Below are positions 50,633 through 59,079 of a stretch of 64,000 nucleotides of DNA, one piece after another; within the stretch, counting starts at the first letter, position 1, and each line of letters starts with the position of its first letter. The notes below the pieces were generated by a model that saw nothing but the letters and a program-made list of their open reading frames with translations, had not been told where the DNA came from and made no database searches. Origin of the DNA: Chryseobacterium herbae (GTDB lineage Bacteria; Bacteroidota; Bacteroidia; Flavobacteriales; Weeksellaceae); the NCBI RefSeq assembly GCF_025154075.1, contig NZ_JAOAMU010000003.1:459713-523712 (forward strand), read 5' to 3'. The position numbers and the translations under genes were made by a program.

Positions 50633-50669
50633 TTAGGAGGTACTCATTATGGGTGCCTCTTTTTTATTG
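50633..50669 (+). terminator. Terminator after the DUF5103 gene
   Basis: GAGGTAC...CAT pairs with ATGG...GTGCCTC, followed by TTTTTTA. Confidence 0.7.
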
Positions 50670-50689
50670 TGGATATGATTTGTGATATT

Positions 50690-51085
50690 TTTAACCACAG
50701 ATTTCTCAGATGTACACAGATGATTGTGGATATTTGTGTAGATCATTTGTGGTATTTGTGTTTAAAATAATCCTGTCTATAAAAACAGGCTGTATGAATA
50801 TTCTTTTTTAACCACAGATTTCACAGATTTCACAGATGTTTGTGGATATTTGTGCAGATCGTTTGCGGTATTTGTGTTTCAGAACTAACCACCCGTCCAA
50901 AATTCTTTGAATTTTTTAAAACTTAAGTGTACTTCTTATACATTATATATTCAACTTAGAAAACTTAAGTGTTCAAAAACTTTTGTGCCTTTTGTGGTTA
51001 ATGAATTTTTAACCACAGATTTCACAGATGATTGTGGATATTTGTGAAAATCATTTGTGGCATTTGTGTTTAAAATAATCAGTTA
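50690..51085 (+). repeat. Three-copy intergenic repeat family C
   Basis: Three ~75-bp copies (about 50692-50767, 50808-50879, 51007-51080) share TTAACCACAGATTTC, ACAGATG, TTGTGGATATTTGTG and TTTGTGGTATTTGTGTTT. Each copy can fold, since CCACAGAT is complementary to ATTTGTGG. The copies are separated by unrelated spacers of different size. There is no gene in this 500-bp gap. Confidence 0.75.
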
Positions 51086-51086
51086 A

Positions 51087-51120
51087 TAAAAAAGGAACTG
51101 TATCAAACAGCTCCTTATAT
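51087..51120 (-). terminator. Terminator after hemH
   Basis: On the minus strand GGAGCTGTTT pairs with ACAGTTCC and is followed by TTTTTTA. Confidence 0.7.
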
Positions 51121-51121
51121 T

Positions 51122-52150
51122 TTAAACCAGATAAAAATCATTCAGTTTTTCTTCACAAAGTATCTTGACGACATCAATCCAGCGGTCTTCATCATTCAGA
51201 CAAGGAATGTAATGGAAGTTTTCTCCACCACCATGCTCAAACTGTTCTTTGCCTTCTACTGAAATTTCTTCCAGAGTTTCCAGGCAGTCCGAAACGAAAG
51301 CAGGGCACACAATGGCCAGATTTTTTACCCCTTTTTTAGGGATCGTTTCTAATGTTTCATCCGTATAAGGTTCTATCCATTTGTCTTTTCCCAATCTTGA
51401 CTGGAAAGAAACAATGGTTTTTTCTTTGGAAAGACCCATCTTAGCAATTACGGCTTCAGTCGTTTTATAGCACTGATGTCTGTAGCAATAGGCATTGTGA
51501 GTATCCACCTGGCTGTTGATACAGTTAGCATCGTCAATTTTACAGGTCTTTGACGGATCTGTTTTGTAAAGATGTCTTTCCGGAACCCCGTGGTAGGAGA
51601 ACTGTAAAGCATCAAAGTTTTCAGGAAGTTTTTCCTTGATACTTTCTGCCAGACAGTTGATGTAAATATCCCTGTTGTAGAAAGGCTGTATATAATTGAT
51701 TTTTACTTTCGGAAATTTCTTTTTACGGACTTCTTCTGCTTTTTCAATCACTGTTTCCGTAGTACTCATCGCGTATTGCGGATAAAGAGGAAACAGAACG
51801 ATCTCTGAAACGCCCTGATCAACTAACTTTTGAATTCCCGCTTCAATACTGGGTTGAGCATATCTCATCCCGATTTCTACGGGAACATCCACTATTTTTT
51901 GAAGTTTCTTCCGGATCTTTTCAGTGATGACGACCAAAGGGGAGCCTTCATCTGTCCAAACTGTTTTATAGGCTTCTGCAGATTTTGCGGGTCTTGTTTT
52001 AAGAATAACTCCCTGAACCAGCAATGCACGGAAAATCCATCGGTAGTCAATTACCCTTTCATCCATCAAAAACTCGTCAAGATATTCCTTTACATCATTC
52101 ACTGCCGTGGATCTTGGCGATCCCAGATTTACTAATAGAATTCCCTTCAT
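51122..52150 (-). CDS. hemH: Ferrochelatase
   Basis: The 342-aa enzyme inserts Fe2+ into protoporphyrin IX. Landmarks: LVNLGSPRSTAVNDVKEYLD at the N-terminus, FSYHGVPERHLYK with the catalytic His, and the C-terminal CPAFVSDCLETLEEI with the conserved Glu. It is the last gene of a run nfu, lipoprotein, hemH with gaps of 3 and 6 bp, so iron-sulfur assembly and heme synthesis may be co-transcribed. Confidence 0.96.
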   Translation of the reverse strand: MKGILLVNLGSPRSTAVNDVKEYLDEFLMDERVIDYRWIFRALLVQGVILKTRPAKSAEAYKTVWTDEGSPLVVITEKIRKKLQKIVDVPVEIGMRYAQPSIEAGIQKLVDQGVSEIVLFPLYPQYAMSTTETVIEKAEEVRKKKFPKVKINYIQPFYNRDIYINCLAESIKEKLPENFDALQFSYHGVPERHLYKTDPSKTCKIDDANCINSQVDTHNAYCYRHQCYKTTEAVIAKMGLSKEKTIVSFQSRLGKDKWIEPYTDETLETIPKKGVKNLAIVCPAFVSDCLETLEEISVEGKEQFEHGGGENFHYIPCLNDEDRWIDVVKILCEEKLNDFYLV

Positions 52151-52153
52151 TGT

Positions 52154-52600
52154 TTATTTTAGAGTTTGCAATCGTCCATCGATAGTTGGACCATACCTTT
52201 GCTTTAAATGTAAAATATAAACTTCCAGTGCCAAATGTTCTTCTTCTTTGGTCATTCCCAAAGATTTCAAATATTCATCACCCTTTTGAGTTGCTATTTT
52301 TGTATATAATTTGAAATATTCATCATCTGCATCGTAGATGAATTGTTCTCCTTTTAATTTTTTTATTTCGTCGCCGGTTTCTTTGTCCATTTCGTAGTAA
52401 TTGTGGAAATAGTAATCAAGAAAAGTTGTGTTTTTCTTATTTAATTTATCTAAAACCACATCCATCTTTTGAAGGCTGTCTTTCGCTAATTTAGTTTCTA
52501 CCAAATCATCATGAATACCGCTGTTCAATTGAGGTTCTTTCCTGCAGGCAAGAATACTTAAGCTAAGACCTATTAAAAGAAGGAATATTCTCATATCCAA
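52154..52600 (-). CDS. Small lipoprotein of unknown function
   Basis: The 148-aa precursor has lipobox LSILAC (Cys19). The mature part is acidic and helical (KLDKLNKKNTTFLDYYFHNY, then KEEEHLALEVYILHLKQRYG) without a family I recognise. It sits between nfu and hemH with 6 and 3 bp gaps, so it is translationally linked with both. An exported partner of iron or heme handling is a speculation only. Confidence 0.75.
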   Translation of the reverse strand: MDMRIFLLLIGLSLSILACRKEPQLNSGIHDDLVETKLAKDSLQKMDVVLDKLNKKNTTFLDYYFHNYYEMDKETGDEIKKLKGEQFIYDADDEYFKLYTKIATQKGDEYLKSLGMTKEEEHLALEVYILHLKQRYGPTIDGRLQTLK

Positions 52601-52606
52601 ATGATT

Positions 52607-53485
52607 TTATCCGTTCACAGCTTCTACTCTTTCTACCAAATCAGGAACAAATTGTTTTAAAATATTTTCAATTCCGTTTTTCAAAGTAGCAGTAGAACTT
52701 GGACATCCTGAACATGCACCTTGTAGAAGCATTTTTGCGGTTTTATTTTCCTGGTCGTATTCCATCAGGGAAATTTTTCCACCATCGTTTTCTACGGCAG
52801 GAGCTACATATTCATTCAGGATATCTGAAATTTTCTGTTCATCGTCTGTATATTCTCTGTTGATGATTTTTTCAACAGGATTTTCATGAGTCTGAGGTTC
52901 AAGGTTGGATATTTCACCTCCGTTCTGAAGATATTCAGCGATATGACCTCTTACAGCCATCATTACCTGATGCCATTCTACAGAATCATCTCTGGTTACA
53001 GCAACAAAATTATCAGAAATAAAAATTTCTTTAGCGAAATCAAATTCCTTAAAGATCGTCTGGGCTAAAGGAACTCCTTCTGCAGCCTCTCTTGATTTCA
53101 CTTCCACAAAACCGTCAATAAGCATTTTGCTGGAAACGAATTTCATGGCATTAGGGTTAGGCGTCATTTCCGCATAAATCTGATACATTTCCTTCTTCTT
53201 CTGAAGGTAAATTCTCGGATTGGCTAATAATTCATCTTCAATGACATTTTTCAGGCTTTCAGCGACATGTTCCCATTCAATGGTGTCCTGTTTTGCTACC
53301 GCTACAAAATTAGCAGTGATGAAAACTCTTTCCACAAAAGGATAGTTGAAAAGTTCCTGAGCTAAAGGAATTTCTGAAATATCTGAACTTCTGTCCAACT
53401 CTAAAGAGCCCGGGATCAGGTTATAATCCGCGACAAATTTCATCACTTTCGGGTTTTCAGTTGGTTCTATAAGTATCGTACGCAT
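52607..53485 (-). CDS. Nfu-type iron-sulfur carrier with duplicated N-domain
   Basis: The ATG at 53485 gives a 292-aa protein starting MRTILIEPTENPKVMKF; the ATG at 53509 is less likely. It has two Nfu_N domains in tandem: TENPKVMKFVADYNLIPGS (first) and TPNPNAMKFVSSKMLIDGF (second), each followed by PLAQ and an ITANF/ISDNF strand. A C-terminal NifU domain with the cluster motif GACSGCPSSTATL (CxxC) follows. It accepts and delivers [4Fe-4S] clusters. It is first of the nfu-lipoprotein-hemH run. Confidence 0.92.
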   Translation of the reverse strand: MRTILIEPTENPKVMKFVADYNLIPGSLELDRSSDISEIPLAQELFNYPFVERVFITANFVAVAKQDTIEWEHVAESLKNVIEDELLANPRIYLQKKKEMYQIYAEMTPNPNAMKFVSSKMLIDGFVEVKSREAAEGVPLAQTIFKEFDFAKEIFISDNFVAVTRDDSVEWHQVMMAVRGHIAEYLQNGGEISNLEPQTHENPVEKIINREYTDDEQKISDILNEYVAPAVENDGGKISLMEYDQENKTAKMLLQGACSGCPSSTATLKNGIENILKQFVPDLVERVEAVNG

Positions 53486-53514
53486 TTTTTCGTTAAATTT
53501 GAGATACAAAAATA

Positions 53515-53615
53515 CGCAATTAGAAATTAGAAGTTGGAGATTAGAAATTAGATTTTTGCTATCACACTCATTTGAAATTAGAAGTTAGAGTTGAGAAGTT
53601 AGAAATTAGTATGAG
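53515..53615. repeat. Intergenic repeat family A, second locus
   Basis: AGAAATTAGAAGTTGGAG and GAAATTAGAAGTTAGAG units flank a short spacer. They correspond to the left arm of the repeat at 30598. Confidence 0.6.
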
Positions 53616-53730
53616 TAGACGTGTGATTTTCAAATCAATTCATTTTCCGACAAAAAATTAAAAGTTATTTCATGTAATCAGAATTTACATTTTCAAATTA
53701 ACTTATTTTTCAAATTTTCAAATCAAAATT

Positions 53731-54264
53731 ATGGCAATTGTAAAAGAACTTTTAGGAAAAAAACCTCAGATAGGAGAGGGCACATTTTTGGCAGAAACGG
53801 CAACCATTATCGGTGACGTTACCATGGGAGAAAACTGCAGTATCTGGTATAATGCAGTGATAAGAGGCGATGTACATTATATCAAGATGGGCAATAAAGT
53901 GAATGTTCAGGACAATGCCATGCTGCACTGTACCTATCAGAAATACCCTTTAAATATAGGAAATAACGTTTCCATCGGACACAATGCAATCGTTCACGGA
54001 TGTACAATCCATGATAACGTGCTTATTGGTATGGGAGCTATCGTAATGGATGATTGTCTGGTAGAGGAAAATTCTATCGTAGGAGCCGGTTCCGTAGTAA
54101 CGCAGGGAACGCATATCAAATCAGGAGAAGTCTGGGGTGGAGTTCCTGCCAAAAAAATCAAAGACATTTCTGCCCAATTATTGGAAGGAGAAGTGAACAG
54201 AATTGCAGATAATTATGTGAAATATTCTTCCTGGTATAAAGAGAATCTGGAGGTAGGGAGCTAG
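53731..54264 (+). CDS. Gamma-carbonic anhydrase-like hexapeptide protein
   Basis: The 177-aa left-handed beta-helix protein has hexapeptide repeats throughout and metal-ligand histidines in the family pattern HCTYQ, SIGHNAIVHGC. The N-terminal AETATIIGDVTMGENCSIWYNAVIRGDV is characteristic of YrdA/Cam-type proteins. CO2 hydration is possible, but many relatives lack demonstrated activity. Monocistronic. Confidence 0.88.
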   Translation: MAIVKELLGKKPQIGEGTFLAETATIIGDVTMGENCSIWYNAVIRGDVHYIKMGNKVNVQDNAMLHCTYQKYPLNIGNNVSIGHNAIVHGCTIHDNVLIGMGAIVMDDCLVEENSIVGAGSVVTQGTHIKSGEVWGGVPAKKIKDISAQLLEGEVNRIADNYVKYSSWYKENLEVGS

Positions 54265-54266
54265 TT

Positions 54267-54480
54267 CCGAGGTCCGGGTTTTAGAGTTCCGGGTTGGAGA
54301 GTTATGAGTTATGAGTTATGAGTTATGAGTTTGTTGCTGGTTGACAGTTGCTAGTCCGAACCTCGAATCCCGCATCCCGAAACTTGTTAATGCTAAAATT
54401 CATTAAGAGCAAGTCTCATGTCTGACATCTGATATCTAGCATCTGAAGTCTAAAATCTTGATTCTTGGTTCTCAAGTCTT
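54267..54480. repeat. Intergenic repeat family B, copy 2 (inverted order)
   Basis: It contains GTTGCTGGTTGACAGTTGCTAG, the complement of the 48582 motif, plus TCCCGCATCCCGAAAC, ATGTCTGACATCTGATATCTAG and repeated GAGTTATGAGTTATGA. It fills the gap between two convergent genes. Confidence 0.7.
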
Positions 54481-54495
54481 ATCACCCCACAAATA

Positions 54496-54532
54496 GTAAA
54501 AGCTCCATCATATCGATAGAGCTTTTTTAAAA
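54496..54532 (+). terminator. Terminator in the convergent gap
   Basis: AAAAGCTC and GAGCTTTT pair over a 13-nt loop that holds a short ATATCGAT palindrome; T run follows. Confidence 0.65.
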
Positions 54533-54610
54533 TCCTTAGTATAAACTCCTGAGTGAGCTTTGTTGATAATTCAACAGATATATAACCTTTGCTTTGATTT
54601 TTTTCTTTTT

Positions 54611-55060
54611 CTATTGCTCCGGTGTTATGAGCAGGGCTTTTCCAGCGACACACTTGACAGATGTTGGAGGTGTGATCATCATACAGTCCGAAGTGATATT
54701 ATATTTTTCATTGAAGGCCTTTACTTTCTGGGTATATTCTTCGATTCTGGGTGATATTGCAGCTTCTATTTTTTTAGGATAGGCGATGTATTGCTGAGGT
54801 CCTCCGCAGGCTTTGGCTCCCATTGGGGCAAAAGTCCATTCTGATGCATCGGTACATTTTTCTTTGGATGCTTCAGATTCAATGAATGCTTTTAACTTAT
54901 CCAGCTGAGCCTGTTCATATTTTTGACTGTCTTCATCGGCGGGTCTTTCGGAGATATCTTTTGGAAGATTGGCGCTGGTATTTTTTGTTGTATTACATGA
55001 AACGAGGGTAAGTGTAGTACATAATGCCAACAATGGAATATTGATTAAGAATTTTTTCAT
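54611..55060 (-). CDS. Small lipoprotein of unknown function
   Basis: The 149-aa precursor has lipobox TLVSC (Cys22). The mature part has an acidic linker and helix (EQAQLDKLKAFIESEASKEK) and a segment with conserved Cys and Trp (CTDASEWTFAPMGAKACGGP, then CMMITPP). The three or four cysteines could form disulfides. I recognise no family. It is convergent with the gamma-carbonic anhydrase-like gene and divergent from the helicase gene. Confidence 0.7.
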   Translation of the reverse strand: MKKFLINIPLLALCTTLTLVSCNTTKNTSANLPKDISERPADEDSQKYEQAQLDKLKAFIESEASKEKCTDASEWTFAPMGAKACGGPQQYIAYPKKIEAAISPRIEEYTQKVKAFNEKYNITSDCMMITPPTSVKCVAGKALLITPEQ

Positions 55061-55130
55061 TATAAATTTCTTTTCTATTAAAGAATTTTCAAAAGTTATG
55101 CCAAGGTACCAAATTCAAATTCATTTTGCG

Positions 55131-55138
55131 TAATTTTG
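55131..55138 (+). promoter_or_regulatory. -7 element TAATTTTG of the helicase gene
   Basis: A TAnnTTTG match lies 6 bp before the preferred ATG (55144), and inside the longer frame that would begin at TTG 55126, arguing for the ATG. Confidence 0.45.
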
Positions 55139-55143
55139 GAGCG

Positions 55144-57276
55144 ATGAACAATCATTTTTTTGACTTAATAGAGCATACGAACAGAAGTGTTTTTCTTACA
55201 GGAAAAGCCGGAACCGGAAAAACAACCTTCCTTAATGATTTTGTAAAGAAGACGAGGAAAAAGTATATTGTGGTAGCGCCTACGGGCATTGCCGCAATCA
55301 ATGCCGGAGGGGTAACTATCCATTCTATGTTTGGGCTGCCTTTGAGGACTTTTTTACCCACTACGGACCGTATCGATGGAAGATTGGCGAATAATATTGC
55401 CGACCTGATGCCCCATTTTAAATACAGAAAGGACAAACTTAAACTTTTAAGAGAAGTGGAAGTACTTATCATTGATGAGGTTTCCATGCTGAGAGCTGAT
55501 GTTCTCGATATGATGGACTTTTCTCTGAGGTTTATCAGAAGAAATAACCAGCGGTTCGGTGGAGTTCAGATGTTGTTCATTGGTGATCTTTACCAGCTTC
55601 CGCCGGTGGTAAGAGACGAACATATTTTAAAGATTTGTTATCAGTCGCCCTTCTTTTTCGATAGTCATGCCGTGAAGGATATTCCTTTGTTGACCATTGA
55701 ATTGACCAAGGTGTACAGACAGTCGGATGAAAAATTCCTCGATATTCTGAATGCGATCCGTGACGGAGATATTGCCAATATCAATTTTGATGTTCTCAAC
55801 GAAAGATACAATCCTGATTTTAAGGCCGGAACCAATTCCTACGTTTATCTGTGTTCACACAATAGAATGGCGGATGAAATCAACCAGGAAAAACTGGAAG
55901 AGATTGATCTGACAGTGAAAACCTATGAAGCCAAACTTTTTGGAGATTTCAAGGAAAATCAGTTCCCGAACGAACAATTTTTAGAATTAAAGGTTGGGGC
56001 ACAGATCATGTTCATCAGAAATGATATCACCGGAGAAAAAAAATATTTCAACGGAAAGTTAGGTGAAATTATGTCACTTGATGACAACGAAATCAAAGTG
56101 GTTCTCGATGGAAGTGAAAGAGAAATTGTAGTAAAAAGAGAAGTCTGGGAACAGAAAAAATATTTCCTCGACACCGAAAAAAATATCAAAGAAGAAGTTT
56201 TAGGAAGCTTCGAACAGTTCCCGATCAAGCTGGCGTGGGCGGTTAGCATTCATAAAAGCCAGGGACTGACGTTTGATAATGTCATCATTGATGCAGGGAA
56301 AAGTTTTACTGCCGGTCAGGTGTATGTAGCGCTTTCGAGATGCCGTACGCTGGAAGGAATCGTTTTAAAATCCAAAATCACTCCCGAGGTTATTTTTAAG
56401 GACAACAGAATTCTGCAGTTCCAGGGAAATACTCTTGCGAATGATAATGTAGAAGCGATTCTGAACCGTGAAAAATACGATTACAGTATCAAAAAAGTAC
56501 TCCGTACCGTCAACTGTCTGTGGTTCCTGAATGAAGTGGAGGAGTGGAATAAACTTTCCATTACCACGAAAAGCATTGATCATGTAAAAACCAACCAGCT
56601 TTATATTCAGCTGAAACATGAAATTGTTAACCTCGGAAAGATTTTTGAAAAACTGGAAAGAGTCATTTCCCAGAAGGTTAATAATTTTATCGAAAATAAA
56701 GAAGAATGGTCTGAAATTGAAGGTAAAACGAAAGGTGCCGTTAATTTTTTCTTTACAGAAATCAGGGATAAAGTATTCAATCCGCTGAAGGAATTTTATG
56801 CTGAAATCAAAGGAACAAAAGGTTTAAAACAGTACAATGAAGAATTCAGGGAATGGCTGGAAGATACTGAAGAATACCTGAACAGCCTGAAAGAGGTTCA
56901 TCTGTTGGAAACTAAGCTTTTAGATGAAAAAAATGACAAAGAAATCAATTTGAAAATTGCAAAAGTTCCATCACAGGTTTTGACTTTTCAGTTATTTGAG
57001 CAGGGAAAAACCATTGGTGAAATCGCCATGGAAAGAGGTCTCGTGAAAGAAACGGTAATCGGCCATTTAGCAAAATTTGCAGAGCAGGGATTATTGGATA
57101 TTTCAAGAGTCATTACTTCGGATAAGATCAAAGCGTTTGAAAACGAATTCTACAAAAATCCTCATGAAACCCTTACGGAATGGAAGAATGCATTGCCGAA
57201 CGATTTTGAATTCAATGAGATCAGAATTTTGATCAATCATTATACGTTTAAGAAAGAGAAGAATGATTCGATATAA
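55144..57276 (+). CDS. Pif1-like helicase with C-terminal HTH
   Basis: The protein has 710 aa from the ATG at 55144 (a TTG at 55126 would add six residues). Superfamily 1 motifs: Walker A FLTGKAGTGKTTFLNDFV, motif Ia VAPTGIAAINAGG, Walker B VLIIDEVSMLRADVLDMMD, QxxR-type YQLPPVVRD and KLAWAVSIHKSQGLTFDNV. After ~470 residues the C-terminus has a helical extension and an HTH of the RQC/HTH_40 type (LFEQGKTIGEIAMERGLVKE). It probably unwinds DNA in replication or repair. Confidence 0.9.
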   Translation: MNNHFFDLIEHTNRSVFLTGKAGTGKTTFLNDFVKKTRKKYIVVAPTGIAAINAGGVTIHSMFGLPLRTFLPTTDRIDGRLANNIADLMPHFKYRKDKLKLLREVEVLIIDEVSMLRADVLDMMDFSLRFIRRNNQRFGGVQMLFIGDLYQLPPVVRDEHILKICYQSPFFFDSHAVKDIPLLTIELTKVYRQSDEKFLDILNAIRDGDIANINFDVLNERYNPDFKAGTNSYVYLCSHNRMADEINQEKLEEIDLTVKTYEAKLFGDFKENQFPNEQFLELKVGAQIMFIRNDITGEKKYFNGKLGEIMSLDDNEIKVVLDGSEREIVVKREVWEQKKYFLDTEKNIKEEVLGSFEQFPIKLAWAVSIHKSQGLTFDNVIIDAGKSFTAGQVYVALSRCRTLEGIVLKSKITPEVIFKDNRILQFQGNTLANDNVEAILNREKYDYSIKKVLRTVNCLWFLNEVEEWNKLSITTKSIDHVKTNQLYIQLKHEIVNLGKIFEKLERVISQKVNNFIENKEEWSEIEGKTKGAVNFFFTEIRDKVFNPLKEFYAEIKGTKGLKQYNEEFREWLEDTEEYLNSLKEVHLLETKLLDEKNDKEINLKIAKVPSQVLTFQLFEQGKTIGEIAMERGLVKETVIGHLAKFAEQGLLDISRVITSDKIKAFENEFYKNPHETLTEWKNALPNDFEFNEIRILINHYTFKKEKNDSI

Positions 57277-57277
57277 C

Positions 57278-57315
57278 AAAAAAGACTGTCCCAAAAGTGA
57301 GACAGTCTTTTTTTA
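57278..57315. terminator. Bidirectional terminator
   Basis: AAAAAGACTGTC and GACAGTCTTTTT form a 12-bp stem between the converging helicase and 57344 genes. Confidence 0.85.
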
Positions 57316-57343
57316 TTTGTTTAAGAGATCCTGATTGACCCTG

Positions 57344-57772
57344 TTAGCTGTTATTGATCACATCAAAATAAAGCTTCAGATTATCCCAGTTGCTATCACT
57401 CTTTGAATGGTATTTGATAAACCTGTCCTCTCTGTCTTCCAAATCATTGGGAATGTCTATACATTCGCCTGTAATTTTCTGTGTATCCTCCTGCTTGGCG
57501 TAGAAAATGATTTCGTACAGATTTTTGTAAAGCGTTGTTCCGGCAATTTTGATATCAGCCACTTTCATTATTCTCTGAAGGATTTGTACCATCAGCAGTT
57601 GTAAATTGGCCTCATCATTTTCCGTATCATCAAATTTTTGCAATTCAACATACCAACACCAGCTAAACTGGCCCTTGTCGTTATTCTGCATGATACTTTT
57701 ATTCACCCACAACTCAAAAGGTTCATTGTCTACCTTGAGTATTCTTCGGCTAAATTTTACAGCTTCTTCCAC
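57344..57772 (-). CDS. Hypothetical cytoplasmic protein, 142 aa
   Basis: The 142-aa protein has no signal peptide or membrane segment. Composition is balanced and typical of a folded alpha/beta protein (NEPFELWVNKSIMQNN, CWYVELQKFDDTENDEAN, YEIIFYAKQED, NWDNLKLYFDVINN). I recognise no motif or family. It is monocistronic and closed by the bidirectional terminator. ATG (57772) is preceded by no obvious promoter. Confidence 0.6.
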   Translation of the reverse strand: MEEAVKFSRRILKVDNEPFELWVNKSIMQNNDKGQFSWCWYVELQKFDDTENDEANLQLLMVQILQRIMKVADIKIAGTTLYKNLYEIIFYAKQEDTQKITGECIDIPNDLEDREDRFIKYHSKSDSNWDNLKLYFDVINNS

Positions 57773-57917
57773 GTATTTAAATTTTGGAGTTCAAATATAA
57801 TGCAATAATCCAAGTACAAAAAAAATAAAGAAGATTAAATAGTATTCAATAGTTTTTTCTCACAACGCCAATCAGACTTATCAATTACAAAAAGTAACTA
57901 ATGCGATTTTATTGGTT

Positions 57918-57979
57918 TAAATTTGTTTGGTTTTAAACCTAAAATTTAAAATTATGAAATCACCGAGGGTGATTTCATA
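57918..57979 (+). promoter_or_regulatory. -7 element and perfect leader hairpin upstream of the LLM gene
   Basis: TAAATTTG (57918-57925) is followed by the perfect 12-bp inverted repeat TATGAAATCACC / GGTGATTTCATA (57953-57964, 57968-57979, loop GAG), 28 bp before the ATG. It has no T run, so it is more like an operator or mRNA structure than a terminator. Confidence 0.5.
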
Positions 57980-58007
57980 TCGCTTTAAAAAAAAATAAAT
58001 ATCTGAT

Positions 58008-59012
58008 ATGAAAAATTTTGAAATATCGGTGCTTGATCTTGCTCCCGTAAAGCAGGGAAAAAGTATTCACGATACGTTTCAGGACAGTTTATCTTTAGCA
58101 AACCATACTGAACATTTACATTATAAAAGATTCTGGCTTGCGGAGCATCACAATATGGAAAGTATTGCCAGCTCTGCCACCACAGTTCTGATCGGTTTTA
58201 TCGCCAACGGAACAAAAACAATACGTGTAGGATCCGGAGGAATTATGCTTCCGAACCACAGTTCCCTGATCATCGCTGAACAGTTTGGAACCCTCGAATC
58301 TCTTTTTCCGGGAAGAATAGATCTTGGTCTGGGAAGAGCTCCCGGAACAGACGGACTTACCGCCCAGGCTTTAGGAAGAAATCCTGCGATCATCAACAAA
58401 CAGTTTCCAAGACAGATTTTAGAATTGCAGACGTATTTTTCGAAAGACAATTCTGATGCTTTAGTGCGTGCGATTCCCGGCGAAGGTCTGGATATTCCGC
58501 TTTATATTCTGGGGTCCAGTACAGATAGTGCCTGGCTTGCTGCGGAGCTTGGACTTCCGTATGCTTTTGCAGGACATTTTGCTCCGGAACAGATGGAAAT
58601 GGCTTTTAAAATTTACAGAGAGCATTTTCAGCCTTCCGAACAACTGGCTCAACCTTACCTGATGGCGTGTATCAATGGGGTAGCGGCTGAGACTTCAGAA
58701 GAGGCTCACAAGATGTCTACAACGTTGTTCCAGGTATTTATCAACATCATCAGAAATGACCGTAAACCATTTGCTCCGCCAGTAGATGATATGGATGATC
58801 TTTGGTCGCCGATGGAAAAATCGATGGTACTTCAGAAACTGAAATATACGTTGATCGGAAATCAGGCAGCAATAGAAGAACAGCTGAAAGATTTTCAGGA
58901 AAAATTCAATGTGGATGAATTAATTATCAATTCCCATATCTACGATCATCAGAAAAGACTGAGATCTTATGAGATTTTCAGAGAGGCGGCAAACTCTTTA
59001 TCCAAAGCCTAA
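58008..59012 (+). CDS. LLM-class flavin-dependent oxidoreductase
   Basis: The 334-aa luciferase-like TIM-barrel protein has FWLAEHHNMESIASSATTVL (the typical AEHH motif), RVGSGGIMLPNHSSLIIAEQ, FPGRIDLGLGRAPGTD and the C-terminal VDELIINSHIYD. Such group 1 family members use FMN or F420; the substrate is unknown. Full length, no signal peptide. A perfect hairpin lies in its 5' region. The promoter of ribB lies in the 67-bp gap downstream. Confidence 0.9.
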   Translation: MKNFEISVLDLAPVKQGKSIHDTFQDSLSLANHTEHLHYKRFWLAEHHNMESIASSATTVLIGFIANGTKTIRVGSGGIMLPNHSSLIIAEQFGTLESLFPGRIDLGLGRAPGTDGLTAQALGRNPAIINKQFPRQILELQTYFSKDNSDALVRAIPGEGLDIPLYILGSSTDSAWLAAELGLPYAFAGHFAPEQMEMAFKIYREHFQPSEQLAQPYLMACINGVAAETSEEAHKMSTTLFQVFINIIRNDRKPFAPPVDDMDDLWSPMEKSMVLQKLKYTLIGNQAAIEEQLKDFQEKFNVDELIINSHIYDHQKRLRSYEIFREAANSLSKA

Positions 59013-59029
59013 CAAACCATCCATATTAA

Positions 59030-59061
59030 TTGGCAGATGCTCATTTTTATAAGTATCTTTG
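59030..59061 (+). promoter_or_regulatory. Promoter of ribB
   Basis: TTG (59030-59032), 21 bp, TATCTTTG (59054-59061): a canonical match, 18 bp before the ATG. Confidence 0.7.
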
Positions 59062-59079
59062 CACAAATAAAAAGTAAAC

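Noticed and set aside
50690-51085. Three short repeats resembling a CRISPR array
   Set aside because: Copies differ from each other, spacers are of unequal length (about 40 and 127 bp), the repeats are ~75 bp and no cas gene is present.
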